From contig JABBOT010000015.1 of NCBI GenBank assembly GCA_016165875.1, positions 4,757,928-4,821,927 of the forward strand: DNA of 64,000 bases, given 5' to 3'. The notes beneath the pieces are model-generated. The model saw nothing but the letters and a program-made list of their open reading frames with translations. It made no database searches and was not told the DNA's origin. This document shows positions 1 through 13,300 of the stretch, piece after piece. The stretch is from Acanthopleura granulata. Lineage: Eukaryota; Mollusca; Polyplacophora; Chitonida; Chitonidae. Every line of letters begins with the position of its first letter. The stretch's first letter is position 1. Made by a program: the position numbers and the translations under genes.

Positions 1-183
1 GATTTCAAGCTGCGTGTCAAAACGTCAAACAGTTGGGAGAATAACTACAAACTTTAAATTGTCGGCGTCAAAGAACTACAACGTATTTCATAAGATCTGT
101 TATAACTACCATGTTAATGGTACACCGCAACGTGTAGCTCAAGTACATGTAGCGACTGCATTAACAACTGACTTGCGAAAATG

Positions 184-370
184 ACCTAAAATTTTGTCGA
201 CGACCAAGCTGTTTTTTCCCCAATTGTGGAAGTTCTATTTATCTTAGAGATCGGCTTTGAGGTTTGTTTGGAAGGTAGAATGATATTCTACTACAAAATG
301 TCAGTTTCAACAGCAAACGTGATATTTAACGACACTTTTATTTGCCTCTAAAAATATACTGTTTCCACAA
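184..370 (+). repeat. Dispersed repeat R1, copy 1
   Basis: Shares AAATTTTGTC, GAGGTTTGTTTGGAAGGTAG and ATGATATTCTACTA, then TTTATTTGCCTCTAAAAATA, with the other R1 copies at 928, 8788, 28641, 48700 and 57990. MEGF8 intron 7. Confidence 0.75.
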
Positions 371-927
371 AAGTTTCAGGTTAAGTACTGTGCCTAGAAA
401 ATAATTTAATGTGCCTGACCAAGCATAAATAGCAGACAAACAGTTCTCTGCTTGTGTTCTTGCCAGGTATAATGGAGAGCATTAGGTGAGTCAATCTAGC
501 ATCTTAATTTACTGGAATACAAATATCCTTGTAAGATGGCGAGGCGCAGTTCACTCGCCTAAACCTGACGTTAGGCCAGAACAAGGCGAGGGCGAGTGAT
601 CACTCACCTTTCACCACCAGAAAATAAACCTTAAACACTAAAAACAAGCGTCATACAGGAGAAACCCAACAGCTTGCTGCTAAGTGCTTCAGTTTAACTT
701 GCAGCCCAAGCTGACAATACAGGTTATCACGACACCAACCCTGACACAGACGCTGACACCTCAACCGATGACACTTTCCTCGTTCGTAAAAGCGAGCCAA
801 TGACCATTAGTCTTTTGTGTATAGATACCCATGTATTCACATATCCCTATTGGTGATGTTATCCTCACACTCTCATCACCTGGCCTATTACCCTGAGATT
901 CACAGTTTTTCCTAGTCTGCTAAATCA

Positions 928-1140
928 CCTAAATTATTGGCCCCCTGACCATGTTGTCCATTTTGCTTGATTCTGGGATTCTATTGGCCTAAGAAAGGTG
1001 TTTTGAGGCTTGTACAGAAAGTACGATGTTGTCATTCTGGAAAAATGTAAGTTTCAGCCAAAAAAAAGAATGACATTTTATGACATTTATTTTCCTCTGG
1101 AAATGAACCTTTTCAGGGGCAAAATTTTATGTCATTCATT
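928..1140 (+). repeat. Dispersed repeat R1, copy 2
   Basis: Diverged copy: GTTGTCCATTTTGCTTGATT, GAAAAATGTAAGTTTCA and GGGGCAAAATTTTATGTCAT. It ends about 10 bp from the donor of MEGF8 exon 7. Confidence 0.7.
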
Positions 1141-1154
1141 GTATTAGACCTTAC

Positions 1155-1333
1155 CTCATCTGGGTACGTGTTGTTTGGCGGGCTTCGATATCGCAGAAAG
1201 TGAAGTCCTGCCGGTCGATCCTCTGTCAGACACTGGCGTAACTCTATCAGGTGAACGCTCAGGCCGTTCCACCAACCGAGGCTCCCCGTTGCCGTGTTGT
1301 GAGAGGACTGCTTAGCACAGGTGCCAGACAAAG
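1155..1333 (-). CDS. MEGF8: MEGF8 coding exon 7
   Basis: Joined to exon 6 across a split alanine codon. Encodes GTCAKQSS, SLGWWNGLSVHL, RQCLTEDRPAGLHFLRY and PPNNTYPDE, corresponding to the GWW/PGLH/QPPN block that follows the PSI region in MEGF8. It ends in phase 0 at GTAAGG. No further exon is visible between 1 and 1154. Confidence 0.9.
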
Positions 1334-4300
1334 CTGCCAGCAAAGACAATAACTGGTCTTCAAATTTAGCCCATAAAAGGCTTCCTGCTAGAATGCGTTG
1401 ATAAAATTCTTCCTACATGTCTTACAAAAACAAGTTTTTACCATTTTTAATGTGTCTCTTTAAACTTTTCATACACACGAACCATACTGCACACAAAATA
1501 TGTATGAAATGTCTTCGACCAGCAATCTTCTATGTACATGTATACACTTTCAACCAATCTGCCACTCACTACTGGCCAGTTAACACTCTGTTTCTATCAA
1601 TTGTGCATGTCCATGATTGATTGATTGTCCACTGAATGTTACACAGCTTAAAATTTATATGTGGTAGCAAGGCTACCAAAAAGCTTGGCTTTAGGGGATA
1701 GATTCTAAAACACAGCAAAATAAGTGAGGAATTTGGTAATTTATGGTATTTAATATGCACACATAGACAACGCTGGAATATCCCCCTCACGTTATTGTGC
1801 TCTACATGTGTGCAAACCCTACATTCAATACATGCCATACTTTTTAAGATACCACCCCTAACATTTTGTTTAACACAGATTCTAATACACAGCACACTAA
1901 GGGGGGGATTCAGTAATTTACGGTATTTAATATGCGCACACAGGATCAACAATTGAACAACCCCCTCGTGTTACAGTTCCCTACATGTGAGCAAACCAGG
2001 AACTCAATACATGCAGTACTTTTTAAAATACCACCCCTCACATGTTGTTTAACATTGCTTTCCATGTTACTGGACGCCGAATTGAAAACGCATCTGCACT
2101 TAAGGATATAAGAACCTCTCTGGAGCATAATTCTGCAGCAGATAATCCCTATCAGCGAGTTCATCCCCAAACAGTGAAACCATAAAGAAAACACCAAGTT
2201 TTACGTTTCATCAAAGTTATGGTTTTTTCCATTTCAAACTGGCTTTTCACCTTTCTGTGAGAGGTAAGATAAAGCCAAATTTCACCCAAGGGATTGGTTC
2301 ACCTAACACAAATGCTTCATTGCGGACTCTCCTATACACTCCTGGTCAATGCCATCCACTCACCATTGGCTGGCTGACATTCTGCTTCTTTCACGCACCA
2401 GGCACAGTACTGGAACCTCTGGTAGTACCAAGAGTTGTCTCTGACAACGGTCGGGTAATGGCCACCCAGGTTCAGACACGAGTCACAGCTCAGTAGCTTA
2501 CGACAGAATCCCTCACAAACAGCGTCGTTTCCTCGCTGAGTACAGTTCTGATGGGCAACAAAGAAGTCATCAGAAACTTGCACAAATCATCCCATATAAA
2601 ACTTGCATAAACACACTATTTTGCAACTAGTTAGGAATTCTGAGAAATTGCGCAAACATCAGCTGACATATACGGCCTAAATTACGTTTTACTTTCAGTT
2701 TTTTATCACTTGAGAAAGTCAAGATATTTATTATTTATACAGCAGTGAAATCCCTGTATTTCTTTCACTGATCACAGTTATATCTTCCTTAGTTAGGTAT
2801 CACTTTTGTCATTACATTTTGATATTACACTGCTGGTGACCTTGACCCATGATCCACATGCCATGACGTCGAAAATGACACACTTTGCACTGATGATGTT
2901 CCAATCTGAGCTAAATGGGATAACACCATAATACAAGCCTAGTCAATTACTATATTCCGACCTCACGCAAGAAGACATATATACAGTGTGTGTACCTGTA
3001 TAACGTCATGTTATTGACAGGTTTTTGAAGGCCTGCACTAAAAACACTGCATAAAGGCAAAGAAAACACAAAAATGAAGTTATGGTGAATGAAAAGAGCA
3101 CGAAAAACTGTATCCAAAATTATCTTCACAGAATTTTTTAGATTTTTTTTTTCACCCAAATAAACGCAGTCAAATGTTTTGATGGTATGGTGGGTTTTAT
3201 GGACCATATTGATGATGTGGTTCACCAGCAACCTCACAAAACTTTCTGTACACATTTATGCTCCTCTCTGAATAAAGTTCTTGTGAAGAGTGCTCCTATG
3301 CTGTTTGCCTTCGTAAGAAAAAGCTCTCATGACATTAAATTTCTGCTTTAGGGTCAGAGAAAAGTCAGTGTGACGTCTCTGGTGAACCACATTATCAATA
3401 TGGTTATAAAAAACCCAGCTTACAAACTAAACGTTTGGCTGCATTTAATTGGGTGAAAAAGAAAATCTAAAAAATTCAGTGAAGGTATTAATAAGTAAAG
3501 ATTTCAATGTTCTTCTCATTCACCATAACTTCAGTCTTGTGTGGTCTTTCCCTTTATAAGTTTTTTAAATACACAAAATCATGACACTGCTAAAGTATAA
3601 ATACTAAATAGAATACTGCAGTGATGGTTGAATACCATAAATATTGTTCCTGTGGAAGGTCAAAGTGATAGCCTACTTGTTGCTTTGTGTCTCGTGGGTT
3701 ATCATTTTCACCATTACATTGATCTGATGACAACACTTCACACTTACATTTTGACTTGCTCTGCTGACAACCCTTCACACTGACATTTTGACATGCTCAG
3801 CTGTCAACCCTTCACACTTACATTTTGACATGCTCTACTGACAACACTTCACACTTACATTTTGCCTTGCTCTGCTGACAACACTTCACACTTACATTTT
3901 GACGTGCTCTGCTGACAACACTTCACACTTACATTTTGACTTGCTCTGCTGACAACACTTCACACTTACATTTGCCTTGCTCTGTTGACATTTCACACTT
4001 ATATTTTGACATGCTCTGCTGTCAACCCTTTACACTTACATTTTGACATGCTCTGTTGACAACGCTCCACACTTACATTTTGACTTGCTCTGTTGACACA
4101 TGTCAGTGAGGCGGGCTTGTTACATACACTGCAGGCTGGGTCAAAACGGCAGCTTTCCCTGCTGTAGACATTGCAGTGATCATAAACATCCAGGGTAATA
4201 GACTGAAATCAAGATCAGATGATAACGTCTATGACAAATTTCAACTGAATTACCACAGCTATACTTGATTTATGCAGGTAAACCATAGTGTAGTAATCTA

Positions 4301-7300
4301 TCAGATTTACATGTACGAGTTAACAATCAAACTTTATGCATGCATTTTTTTTTCTTTGACAGTTGATCTCTATGCCAAACATGTAGTTCTTGAAAGGGAA
4401 AAACAAAAAGTTTTTATGACAAACAAAAATGTCTTTATTATACAAGTAGTAGTGTGTTTAATGAAACAACTACATGTTCTACTTTCAAAAATCTGCTCAT
4501 GTACTGCTACATCACGTTATTAATCAAAACATATATTCAAATTGCCATCTAGACTGAACATGCATTTCCTTATTTACACGTTGAACAATACAGTATATTT
4601 CAATATTTATAACAACTGTAAGTATGATCCTAATCTTTGGTAAACCAGTACTTAACCGGAGCAAGAAATTAACTTCACACACATTTACACGTTTCCTTAT
4701 TTACTCCGCAATACTGGCTACCTCACATTTACATGTAGAACAAAGGGTGTACAGAATTAAAGCTGAAGGGAAATGTTTAGATTTTTTAAAGCCCACTTAA
4801 ACTGAACGGGATTTGAAGTCAGATATTTATCTACGCAATCCATATACTGCAAGTGTGTGTACAATGGATGGCATTCATAGAATTTGGGGGGGGGGGGGTT
4901 CTTTCTCAGTATCCTCTATCTTATCAATCCACAATAATGGGATGTACAGCTCATATACAGATAGCGCACGGTCACAGTGACTGAACATTCTCTCAAGCGG
5001 AAAATGTCTTTTCTTTTTTTTGCTTTGTATTTAATTGAAATAGGGCTGTTTTAAAGGTATAGTTTAAAATGTATCCACTTGATTCTATTGTGAATTCATC
5101 AATTTTGATGCCCGACTGTTTAGCTCAGTTTCAAGCAATGAAGGTTGAAAAAAAAAGAGAAGAGAGAAAAAAAAACACAGAAAATTAATGTACCTGAATA
5201 CTTCTTATGTATGTATGTACATGTATAGCCAAAAATCCATATGACAACAAAGTCCTTGGTATATACATGTATATATATATATACGCTCTGTTTTCTTGAG
5301 GCAGGGCAAGACCATGTCGCTATAATGCTGCCACCACTGAAACATCATGCTGAAGACATAAGACATGACACCTCCCCGAGTCACATTATACTGACACCGG
5401 GCTGACCAGTACTGTTTCCTTCCTATAACCTCTCAGTGCTGAGCACCAAGTGAGGCAGAACCCAGGCACCATTTTTGAAGTCCTTCGTATGACCCGACCT
5501 GGGCTTGATCCCTGATCTCCCGACCTCGAGGCAGACGCTTTAATAACTAGGCCACTGATGTGGTTCGACTAGTTCTTATAACGAACGCTTTCTTAATAGC
5601 ATCAACATGTATAAATCTAACAAGTTATATAAGTTTAAATAACCAGATAAACGAAATAAAATGACAAGAAAATGAACCCACATTTCATGAGTAAGAATAC
5701 TGAAGTGATGACATGATGTTTTTCATAAATATGTCTGTAGGACAAAAGATATAATCTGAACATTATCCAGTTAGCACAAGGTAAAACCCCAAGAAAGTAC
5801 ACTGTCATGATTGTACCATCAGAAATGTACATGATCCTGTTTGCTGATATCGTTATCTTCCGACACTGCACATGATGTACCAATTTCAATTACATGATGC
5901 CGCTGGATAATGTACAGCAAATACTTCAGCAAACAAGAGCTGCTTTTATAAGAAAACTTTCAAAATCTATTTTATCGTTTAAAATACGTTCAGGGGATTT
6001 GACCGACGCTCCACAAGAGGTCATGTGATGAACTTTCTGGTTTTATTTTGTCATGTTCATGACAAACACAATAGCTGCATTAACAGAGCAAATTTTACAC
6101 AGCAAATTTAAGCCTTGGTCAGGCCTGGGTAACGCGCATATACTGCATAAAAAAGGATGGGCAAACTAACCATGGGCAAGTTAGCCCTTGGCAAGATAGA
6201 CCTCTGACACCACTAGGGTCGGCCCACAGGCAAGTTAACTTGAGGCAGATTTGTGCTTTGTAAACACAAAACCTGGGGTAAACTCCCGAATAGGGTATGC
6301 TCTGGTAGCACATACAAACTTCAGTCATGGAGGCATCATTAAATGAATTGCAGATGCCATGGTTATCACAGACACATTATTTCCACAAGCATTTTCCTAT
6401 GGGAGATGCGTCTCAGACATCCGTGAGTCTGCTAAAAGCACAGAAACAATCAAGCGGGGCGTAAACTGGTCTAAAATGCATGTATTCTCAATTTTCTAAT
6501 TTGTCTAGTCGTCAGGCCTACAGCTTTGTAGAATCCCCTATCTGTCTCGCGGCACTGAAGATATACAAGAACATACACAACATCAGAGAACTCTAACTGG
6601 CTTTCCTCAGTAAAACTTGTGCACTAAACTATATGTATTTTTCTCCACTTGTGATTGTTTACATATGGAGCTGGAAATTCACCTTAGTGTCAAGTCAAGC
6701 GGCCAAGACACAATCAGCGTTTAACGATGTACACCTGTTGTTGTTGTACATGTACAACACTGAACATTTCGTCAAGGTTCCATTTATGCAGGGCTCGCCA
6801 AAGGTTGCGACACAGCGGCAAGGCTTTCAGAGACTACATGTACCTGCACCTGAGTATCTCGGCCATGTTAGCCAGCAAATCACACTCATCATCACTCCCC
6901 TCAACATCGAAATATTCATTATTTCAATTTGCTGCTGGAAATTGTTATAAAGTTGAGACCATCCTAAAACATAGCGGACACAATGGTCATGAAAAATAAA
7001 ACTGTTTCTCAATCTGCACTGATTTTCAAAAAAAAAAAAGCTGTCACATCTGGGAATCAAGTGCCGATTGGGCCTTGCACTCCATACTTTCTTACCTTAT
7101 GAACAGCGATGACAGGTGCCACTTTGAAAGCAAGGAGATCTCCCAACACGTAGCCTGAATAACCCCCAGATATCAGGAGAGTGTTTCCATATGCTACCAT
7201 GGCAACGTGGCCAAACCTCCTGCTAGGCTTTGTACTGGAGCTTAACCCTGTGGATATACAGGTAAATTTAGATGAATCATACAAAGTTTACTAACCATTC

Positions 7301-10300
7301 CTTCATTTTCTTCTGCATAACAGAGATATTGCAGTTCCCAGCCAACTTGAAAGTGTCGTCATGTTATTAAGTTTATCCACTTCTACAGGACAACTTATTT
7401 CTGCACCCTGACAGCACACATGTTTTGGGTACTTGTATGAGTGATGCAACACTGTGGGTTTCTGGTTTCTCTAGCATGGCGTATCCTTAAGAACTTAGGA
7501 TTAGAAGTTGATTTATAGAGTTGCAAATACCAAGCAGGTCAGTAAACCATGGCTGGGGCCATTTATGTCTGCTTCAAGCACTCTTCCGAAATAACTACTT
7601 GTAACTTCATGTTAACTGCTGTCTTTTCTTTTAAGTCAGACAAAAGTACATGTGTATTTTCTTGTGATCTTGTCCTTTCTGTGACGATTTATGTTGCACT
7701 TGTGTTTTTTTTATACGTTAGAATACAATGAATGTAGCAATGCTGCTGTTCAGTCCACATGTGAATGATGTGTAAGATAGGGTAAGGCAATCATGAACTG
7801 CAAAGTATCTGGTAAATTGCTCAAAACTTCCTTTCAAAAGAAAATAATACCTGTAAGACTAGACATTGAGTGTGAAGTACAGGATTCAAGACATACCCCT
7901 CACAGCACTTGAGCTGCTCTCTACACCTGCTTTACATCAATCTCACCACTAGCTAATTTTATATCTACATCTTGGACATCTTAGAGGTCACCTGGGCTCA
8001 TGGTCAGGAAAAATAAAATATCTGTCTCAACCTTTGTCTCTTCTGGCACTACATACACGTATGCATTCTGTTTCATCCATTTCAAGTATTTGTATGCATT
8101 TCAAACGATTGCTGAAATGTAGATGTAGGTCCTTGCAAGGATGTCATAGGTACACAATGCTGTCAAAAAGTCAAACCTCTTAAATCAAAGCCAGTTGTGT
8201 AAAGTGAGCGTAGGGAGTGGCACATGTGCTTTGAAGGCTATGGATTCAGAAAGCAGTCACGCAGGTTTAGCCAGAGACATGTCTTGCTGTCTATCAGACC
8301 ATGACCTATTCTGATGAATTTCGAACAGACACATAATCATAGGGGTCGAAATGTTTGATATTTTGATCTCTGTAGAATGATAATGTCGAAAAAAACTTTA
8401 GGTCATCCAGTATGCCGTAAAAATGTAGAATGTGTTAGATTCCATTGTGTAAAACATCATGAAAGTGGATGAAGTACAACAAACAATCATTTATGGGTCT
8501 GAATTTATAAATTTATTTATTTCATTTACTTGATTTGTGTTTTACGCCGTACTCAAGAATATTTCACTTATATGACAGCAGCCAACATTATGGTGGGAGG
8601 AAACTGGGCAGAGCCCAGAGGAAACCCACGACCATCCGCAGGTTGCTGGCAGACCTTCCCACATACGGCCTGAGAGGAAGCCAGCATGAGCTGGGCCTGA
8701 ACTCACAGCAACCGCATTGGTGAGAGGCTTCGGGTCATTGTGCTGCAATAGTGCGCTAACCGACTGAGCCATGGAGGCCTCCTATATAGAAGACGATGAC
8801 ACCCTACTACAAAAGTAAGCTTCATCTACAAAAGTGACACATGTACTTATTGGCATTTACTTGCCTCTTGAGCTGCTCTTTCTTGGTTGAAATTTTCAAA
8901 TCATTTATGATTTCTGCAGGCCATCTGTGCGATGATCTGGGCACAATTTGAGATCATCATTTTCATTCTGAGGTACTGAAAATTTGCCAATGACCAAACA
9001 TTTTGACCTCTAAGCTGTGGATAAGTGCTGTAAAGTAGACAGATAAAGTCTGGCCCAAGTTTCATGTGGCTCACATAGCTAATTAGTTCAAGCCTGCAAG
9101 TAGGTGCATGACATTTTGGAAAACAACCCTGAGGTGAAAGTGGCCATGCTCCAAGAGACCTCTGTCCAGTATTAAATAACATGGAGAACATGGTCGTACC
9201 ACTTTGTCCAAAGGGCTGTTTTCAAAAATGTCAGGCATCTATTTGCAGGCTTGTTAATCCCTTAACTGCCATGCTATCGTATGTTGTAGAGATATGAAGT
9301 GCACTTAGTTAAGGACTACTTGGCACTAAGTACGCATCACAAAACCAGGGTCTGGCTAAAGAAATGGTTGAAAGTTATTTGGCAGGAACAATTAACACCT
9401 ACCTGGGAACTTCTTGACAAAGTATTTTTCATCCATCCACTTATAGCAACCTAGGTGATAGTAATAGGTGGCGGAGTCATAACAGAGATCATATCCATCG
9501 TGAAGGTGTGTGTTCCCGCCATACACCACCATATAGTCGCCAATAATCGTCGCTGAATGGTATGCGCGCTGCGACGGCAGGTTCGTGTTTTTCTCACTTA
9601 TCCACGACCAGAAAGAATTATCTATGTGAAAGATGTGGAGGTCGTTCCGCAGTTTGCTGAATTGTGCCGTGTTTGTACTGTGACCCCCGAACACGATAAG
9701 CGTGTTCGTCTGTTCATGGTACACCGTTGAATGGCCAGCCAGTTGCCGTGAGGCTATCTGACCGCCTTTGATAAATATCCTTTGCGAATCAGACAGATTC
9801 CGCGCTCTAATCCGATACATGTCCCCGGAAAAGAACCCTTGTTCCGTTTTCCCTCCAAACAAATAGATCCACTCTCTACCCAACGTCAAACTGTGGCTAG
9901 CTAACTTCGGAAGTCTCTGGGCTTCAGGACCAGGAAGGATTAGACTCCATGTCATCTTAAGTGTATCAAAATGCCACAACTCGTCACTGAGTTCATCTGT
10001 GTTGAGCTGCCCACCGTACATGGCAAATCCATCTCTGAGCGCCACCATGGCATGTAAGTATCGACCAGCGGGCCACGGTGTGGATTTCTCAACTGTCTCC
10101 CATTGATTGCTAGTCATGTTGAACACAATAAGTTCGTCTAACACCTCGTTTAATGTGTAACCTCCAAATATCCACACACTTTCCTGACTTTCAATAAAAA
10201 CTCCAGCGTGGGAAGTTCGACCCCGAAACCCTGCCGTGTTCGAAGCCAGTAAATACCAGGTGTTGTTTCCTTGGCCGTCATTTCGAGACATGGAACAGTT

Positions 10301-13300
10301 TTCACCGACGAAACCGTTGCGACATTTACACTTTCCTGATTGTTCACATTCACCTTGATCTGCATTAGCATTGCATCCATCCGGGCAGTTCTCTTTTTCA
10401 CAACCAACACCGTAGTACTTCGGCAAGCAATCACAACGACCGTTTATACACGTGCCCCGACCCGTGCAGTCATACGGACAGTCCACGATTTCATATTCGG
10501 CCTCGAAGCCCGCAAGCTCATAATTCCTGTCACTATAAAGATACACCAGCATCTGCAGACAACAAATGATGGATGTTATTCAACATTCAGACAAGTGAAC
10601 AGCAAGAGTGACCTTATAATATTGACTTATTTAGTGGTTGCTTTCGTGCCAAACTCAAGAAACTTCCATTTAGATACTGGCAGACTGGCTACATATGGAA
10701 GAAATCTAAATGCCCAAAGTATGCCATCAAACTCTGCTGTCATAGGACATGACAAAGTAGACAAACTTCCAGAGTTAAAGCCCAGCAAAATTAAGTAATT
10801 TTTAAACTGTAAATGATATAAATAAACAAGGCGTTACTTTCGAGGAGAATCAAGGAATCCAATTCTCACCATGACTGCTGTAAACCAAAATTTGTTTGAC
10901 CTTTTTCATGTCTGCTCTCATTCTTGTAAAAAATGCGAAAACTCAATTTTCGATTTTATAAATTCAACAAAGGAATGAGCAAGTTTAAAAACATTTGAGT
11001 TTTTGAACAAGACATCCCCAAAATCTGTTTACTTTTATATGCAATTAAATCTTCACTTGGAACACCCTTAGCACCGTGTATACTGCAAATGATGTAAAGT
11101 TTAGCCAATTAATTCTACCATAGCCGGGTGTAGCCGATTTGAGTTTTAGGTATAGATAAGATGGGAGTGGTCAGCACCCAGTTGTGCAGTAAGGGCCAGT
11201 GACGGTGTGGCCGCCAGTCCGCGCCACATGGGGTAAAACTCCCCAGACATGAACCGACTGAGGGGTGTTTATCTACACCTACATGCTATGTCCATGTGAA
11301 CGGTATGCTTCTTAAAAACAGGCCATTTTCACATAGGAGTTCTGTTTTGTTTCTCATGAATTTAACTAAAGAAAATGTTGAGCGGAATCTGACAAACCTG
11401 GCATGGTTGTGGCAAGTAATCCTACCTGATGCTAGTGATCGTGGGAAAACACAGATCTGGTTGAAGTATGCAGACGCGACTGACAAGCCTGACAATATAT
11501 CTCACATTCACTTTATTCATGGTTGTCCAGAATAAAACTAAACAGCCCTCAACATGTGTAGATTATCCTGCCATCAGCCTGTGATAATATGATGTAAATT
11601 CATTAATTCGACAAATGCACATCGCTACATGTATTGCAAATGTAATTGATTAGAGGTGTGTAGGTAAAATAACAAAGAATGCGAAACACAGTGTGCTTAC
11701 CATAAAATATTTTAGCTGCATTTGAAGACAATATCAGGTCCGGAACCGTGCTGACAAGGTGTTCAATTCATACCATCATCATAAATTGTTTTAATACAAA
11801 TCTTTTTAAGGATAAAATTTTTTTGCAAGATGTTTGCCAGGTGTTGACAGCAAGTTCTTAAATGTACGTCATTTTTATTGGCTGACTTCAGAAAACTCAT
11901 TCAGAAAATTCATTCTTCTATGCAGGATTTTGTGAAGTCTTATATAAACAGAAGGTATTGTGTTTCTAGGTAAAATTCAGAGGTAACTTAAGCAGCACAA
12001 AATGGATGAAAAGCCAATTCCAGATACTGTTGTATGTCATTATTTATTCAGTGATTTAGTGACCCTCTAGTATTTATCTGAATAACCCAATCTGTTGTTT
12101 AGTCATGTTGAAAGTACCTGTATGCTGACCGTTGTTCAGTGAAGCATGAGTGTGTTAATTGGTTTTGTCAACACACTCCTCCCACCCTACTGGTACCCAG
12201 ATGGCATCAATTAGAAATGATAACAACTAGTTGAAATGAACCACAGGATACACTCTATGAAATTTTCAGCTAAACTTTACATCATATACTGTAATACTAA
12301 ATCTGGACTATATTTTGGTATATTCCCACCAAAAAACCTACAGGAATCAAATTAGAATCTGGAATAAAATAACAAAAAATAGAAAAATCTTGACATGAGA
12401 CCATGAAGACCTAAGTGCAAATTCCCTGAGAAGACTTACATATCCTGAGGTAGCTAAAAGTGGCTTCGGCAACTGATCTCCACTTAGGCTGGCCAATAGC
12501 GGCTTTTCGTACGAATCTCCGTCGTACACAAACAGAAAGTCATACGAGCATTCTGTGTTCATTGTTTTAAACTTCAGAAAAATGGATGAATTCCCATGGC
12601 CTGGAAAAAAGAAAGGAAAATGTAGGAAATAGGAGACTCACATTTGTGTCATAACATAATATAACCGGAAAGGAGGCCAGCATGAGCTGGATTTAAACTC
12701 CACGACTTTCCTGCATTACTGCCCTGTGCTAGCACTCTACACCTCTCAGCCACAAGGCCCCAACACCAATACACATGTTGATATATTCTGTAATTTATCA
12801 TTCTAGTACATAAGTCCAGTTTGACTGGGTTCTGACGACAAAAAGAGTTAACCCTAGGACTAACAAGACTACTTGTAGCCAGAAACTGATAGATCCTTGA
12901 AGTGTTGAGGATAAGTTGCTTTCCCACTGTCACTATGACAATAAGAATAAAACACTTGAAGGGTAAAAACTTTTGACTAAGGATGCCTTGAATTTAAAGA
13001 TACGTGAGAACCCCTGAATTACAACTTAGCTACTATGAATTCCACAGTTAGTCTACAAACATGACAAAGACGACCCTGTGAAATTTTTACACAGGCCTTT
13101 ATCCAGCACTCAAAGTGAACTTGGGATGTTGGGGATGTACAGAGGCAAGCATAACCATTATACCAGCCATTTAGACGGGCGGTTCCAAGGGCTTGCCGTT
13201 GCTTACACCATGGAAGTTCTGATGTTCCAGACAAGTGGAGATGCCTTCTACACACTTTTTAGACCAATGAAGTCACACATAAACAAATGCTGTCAACAAA

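Noticed and set aside
1..1154. MEGF8 exon 8
   Set aside because: No in-phase segment resembling the next conserved block was seen; R1 repeats occupy much of the stretch.
2548..2576. Extending MEGF8 exon 6 leftwards in transcript order to the acceptor at 2577-2578 by default
   Set aside because: Its phase does not fit the standard exon 5 end; the acceptor before NCTQ has a better pyrimidine tract and keeps the frame. Kept only as a possible coupled isoform.
8760..8783. True tRNA gene in SINE heads
   Set aside because: Only box A and a diverged box B remain, joined to the SINE body; no full cloverleaf.
10340..10798. 152-codon plus-strand open frame
   Set aside because: Antisense to MEGF8 exon 3 and intron; no family resemblance.
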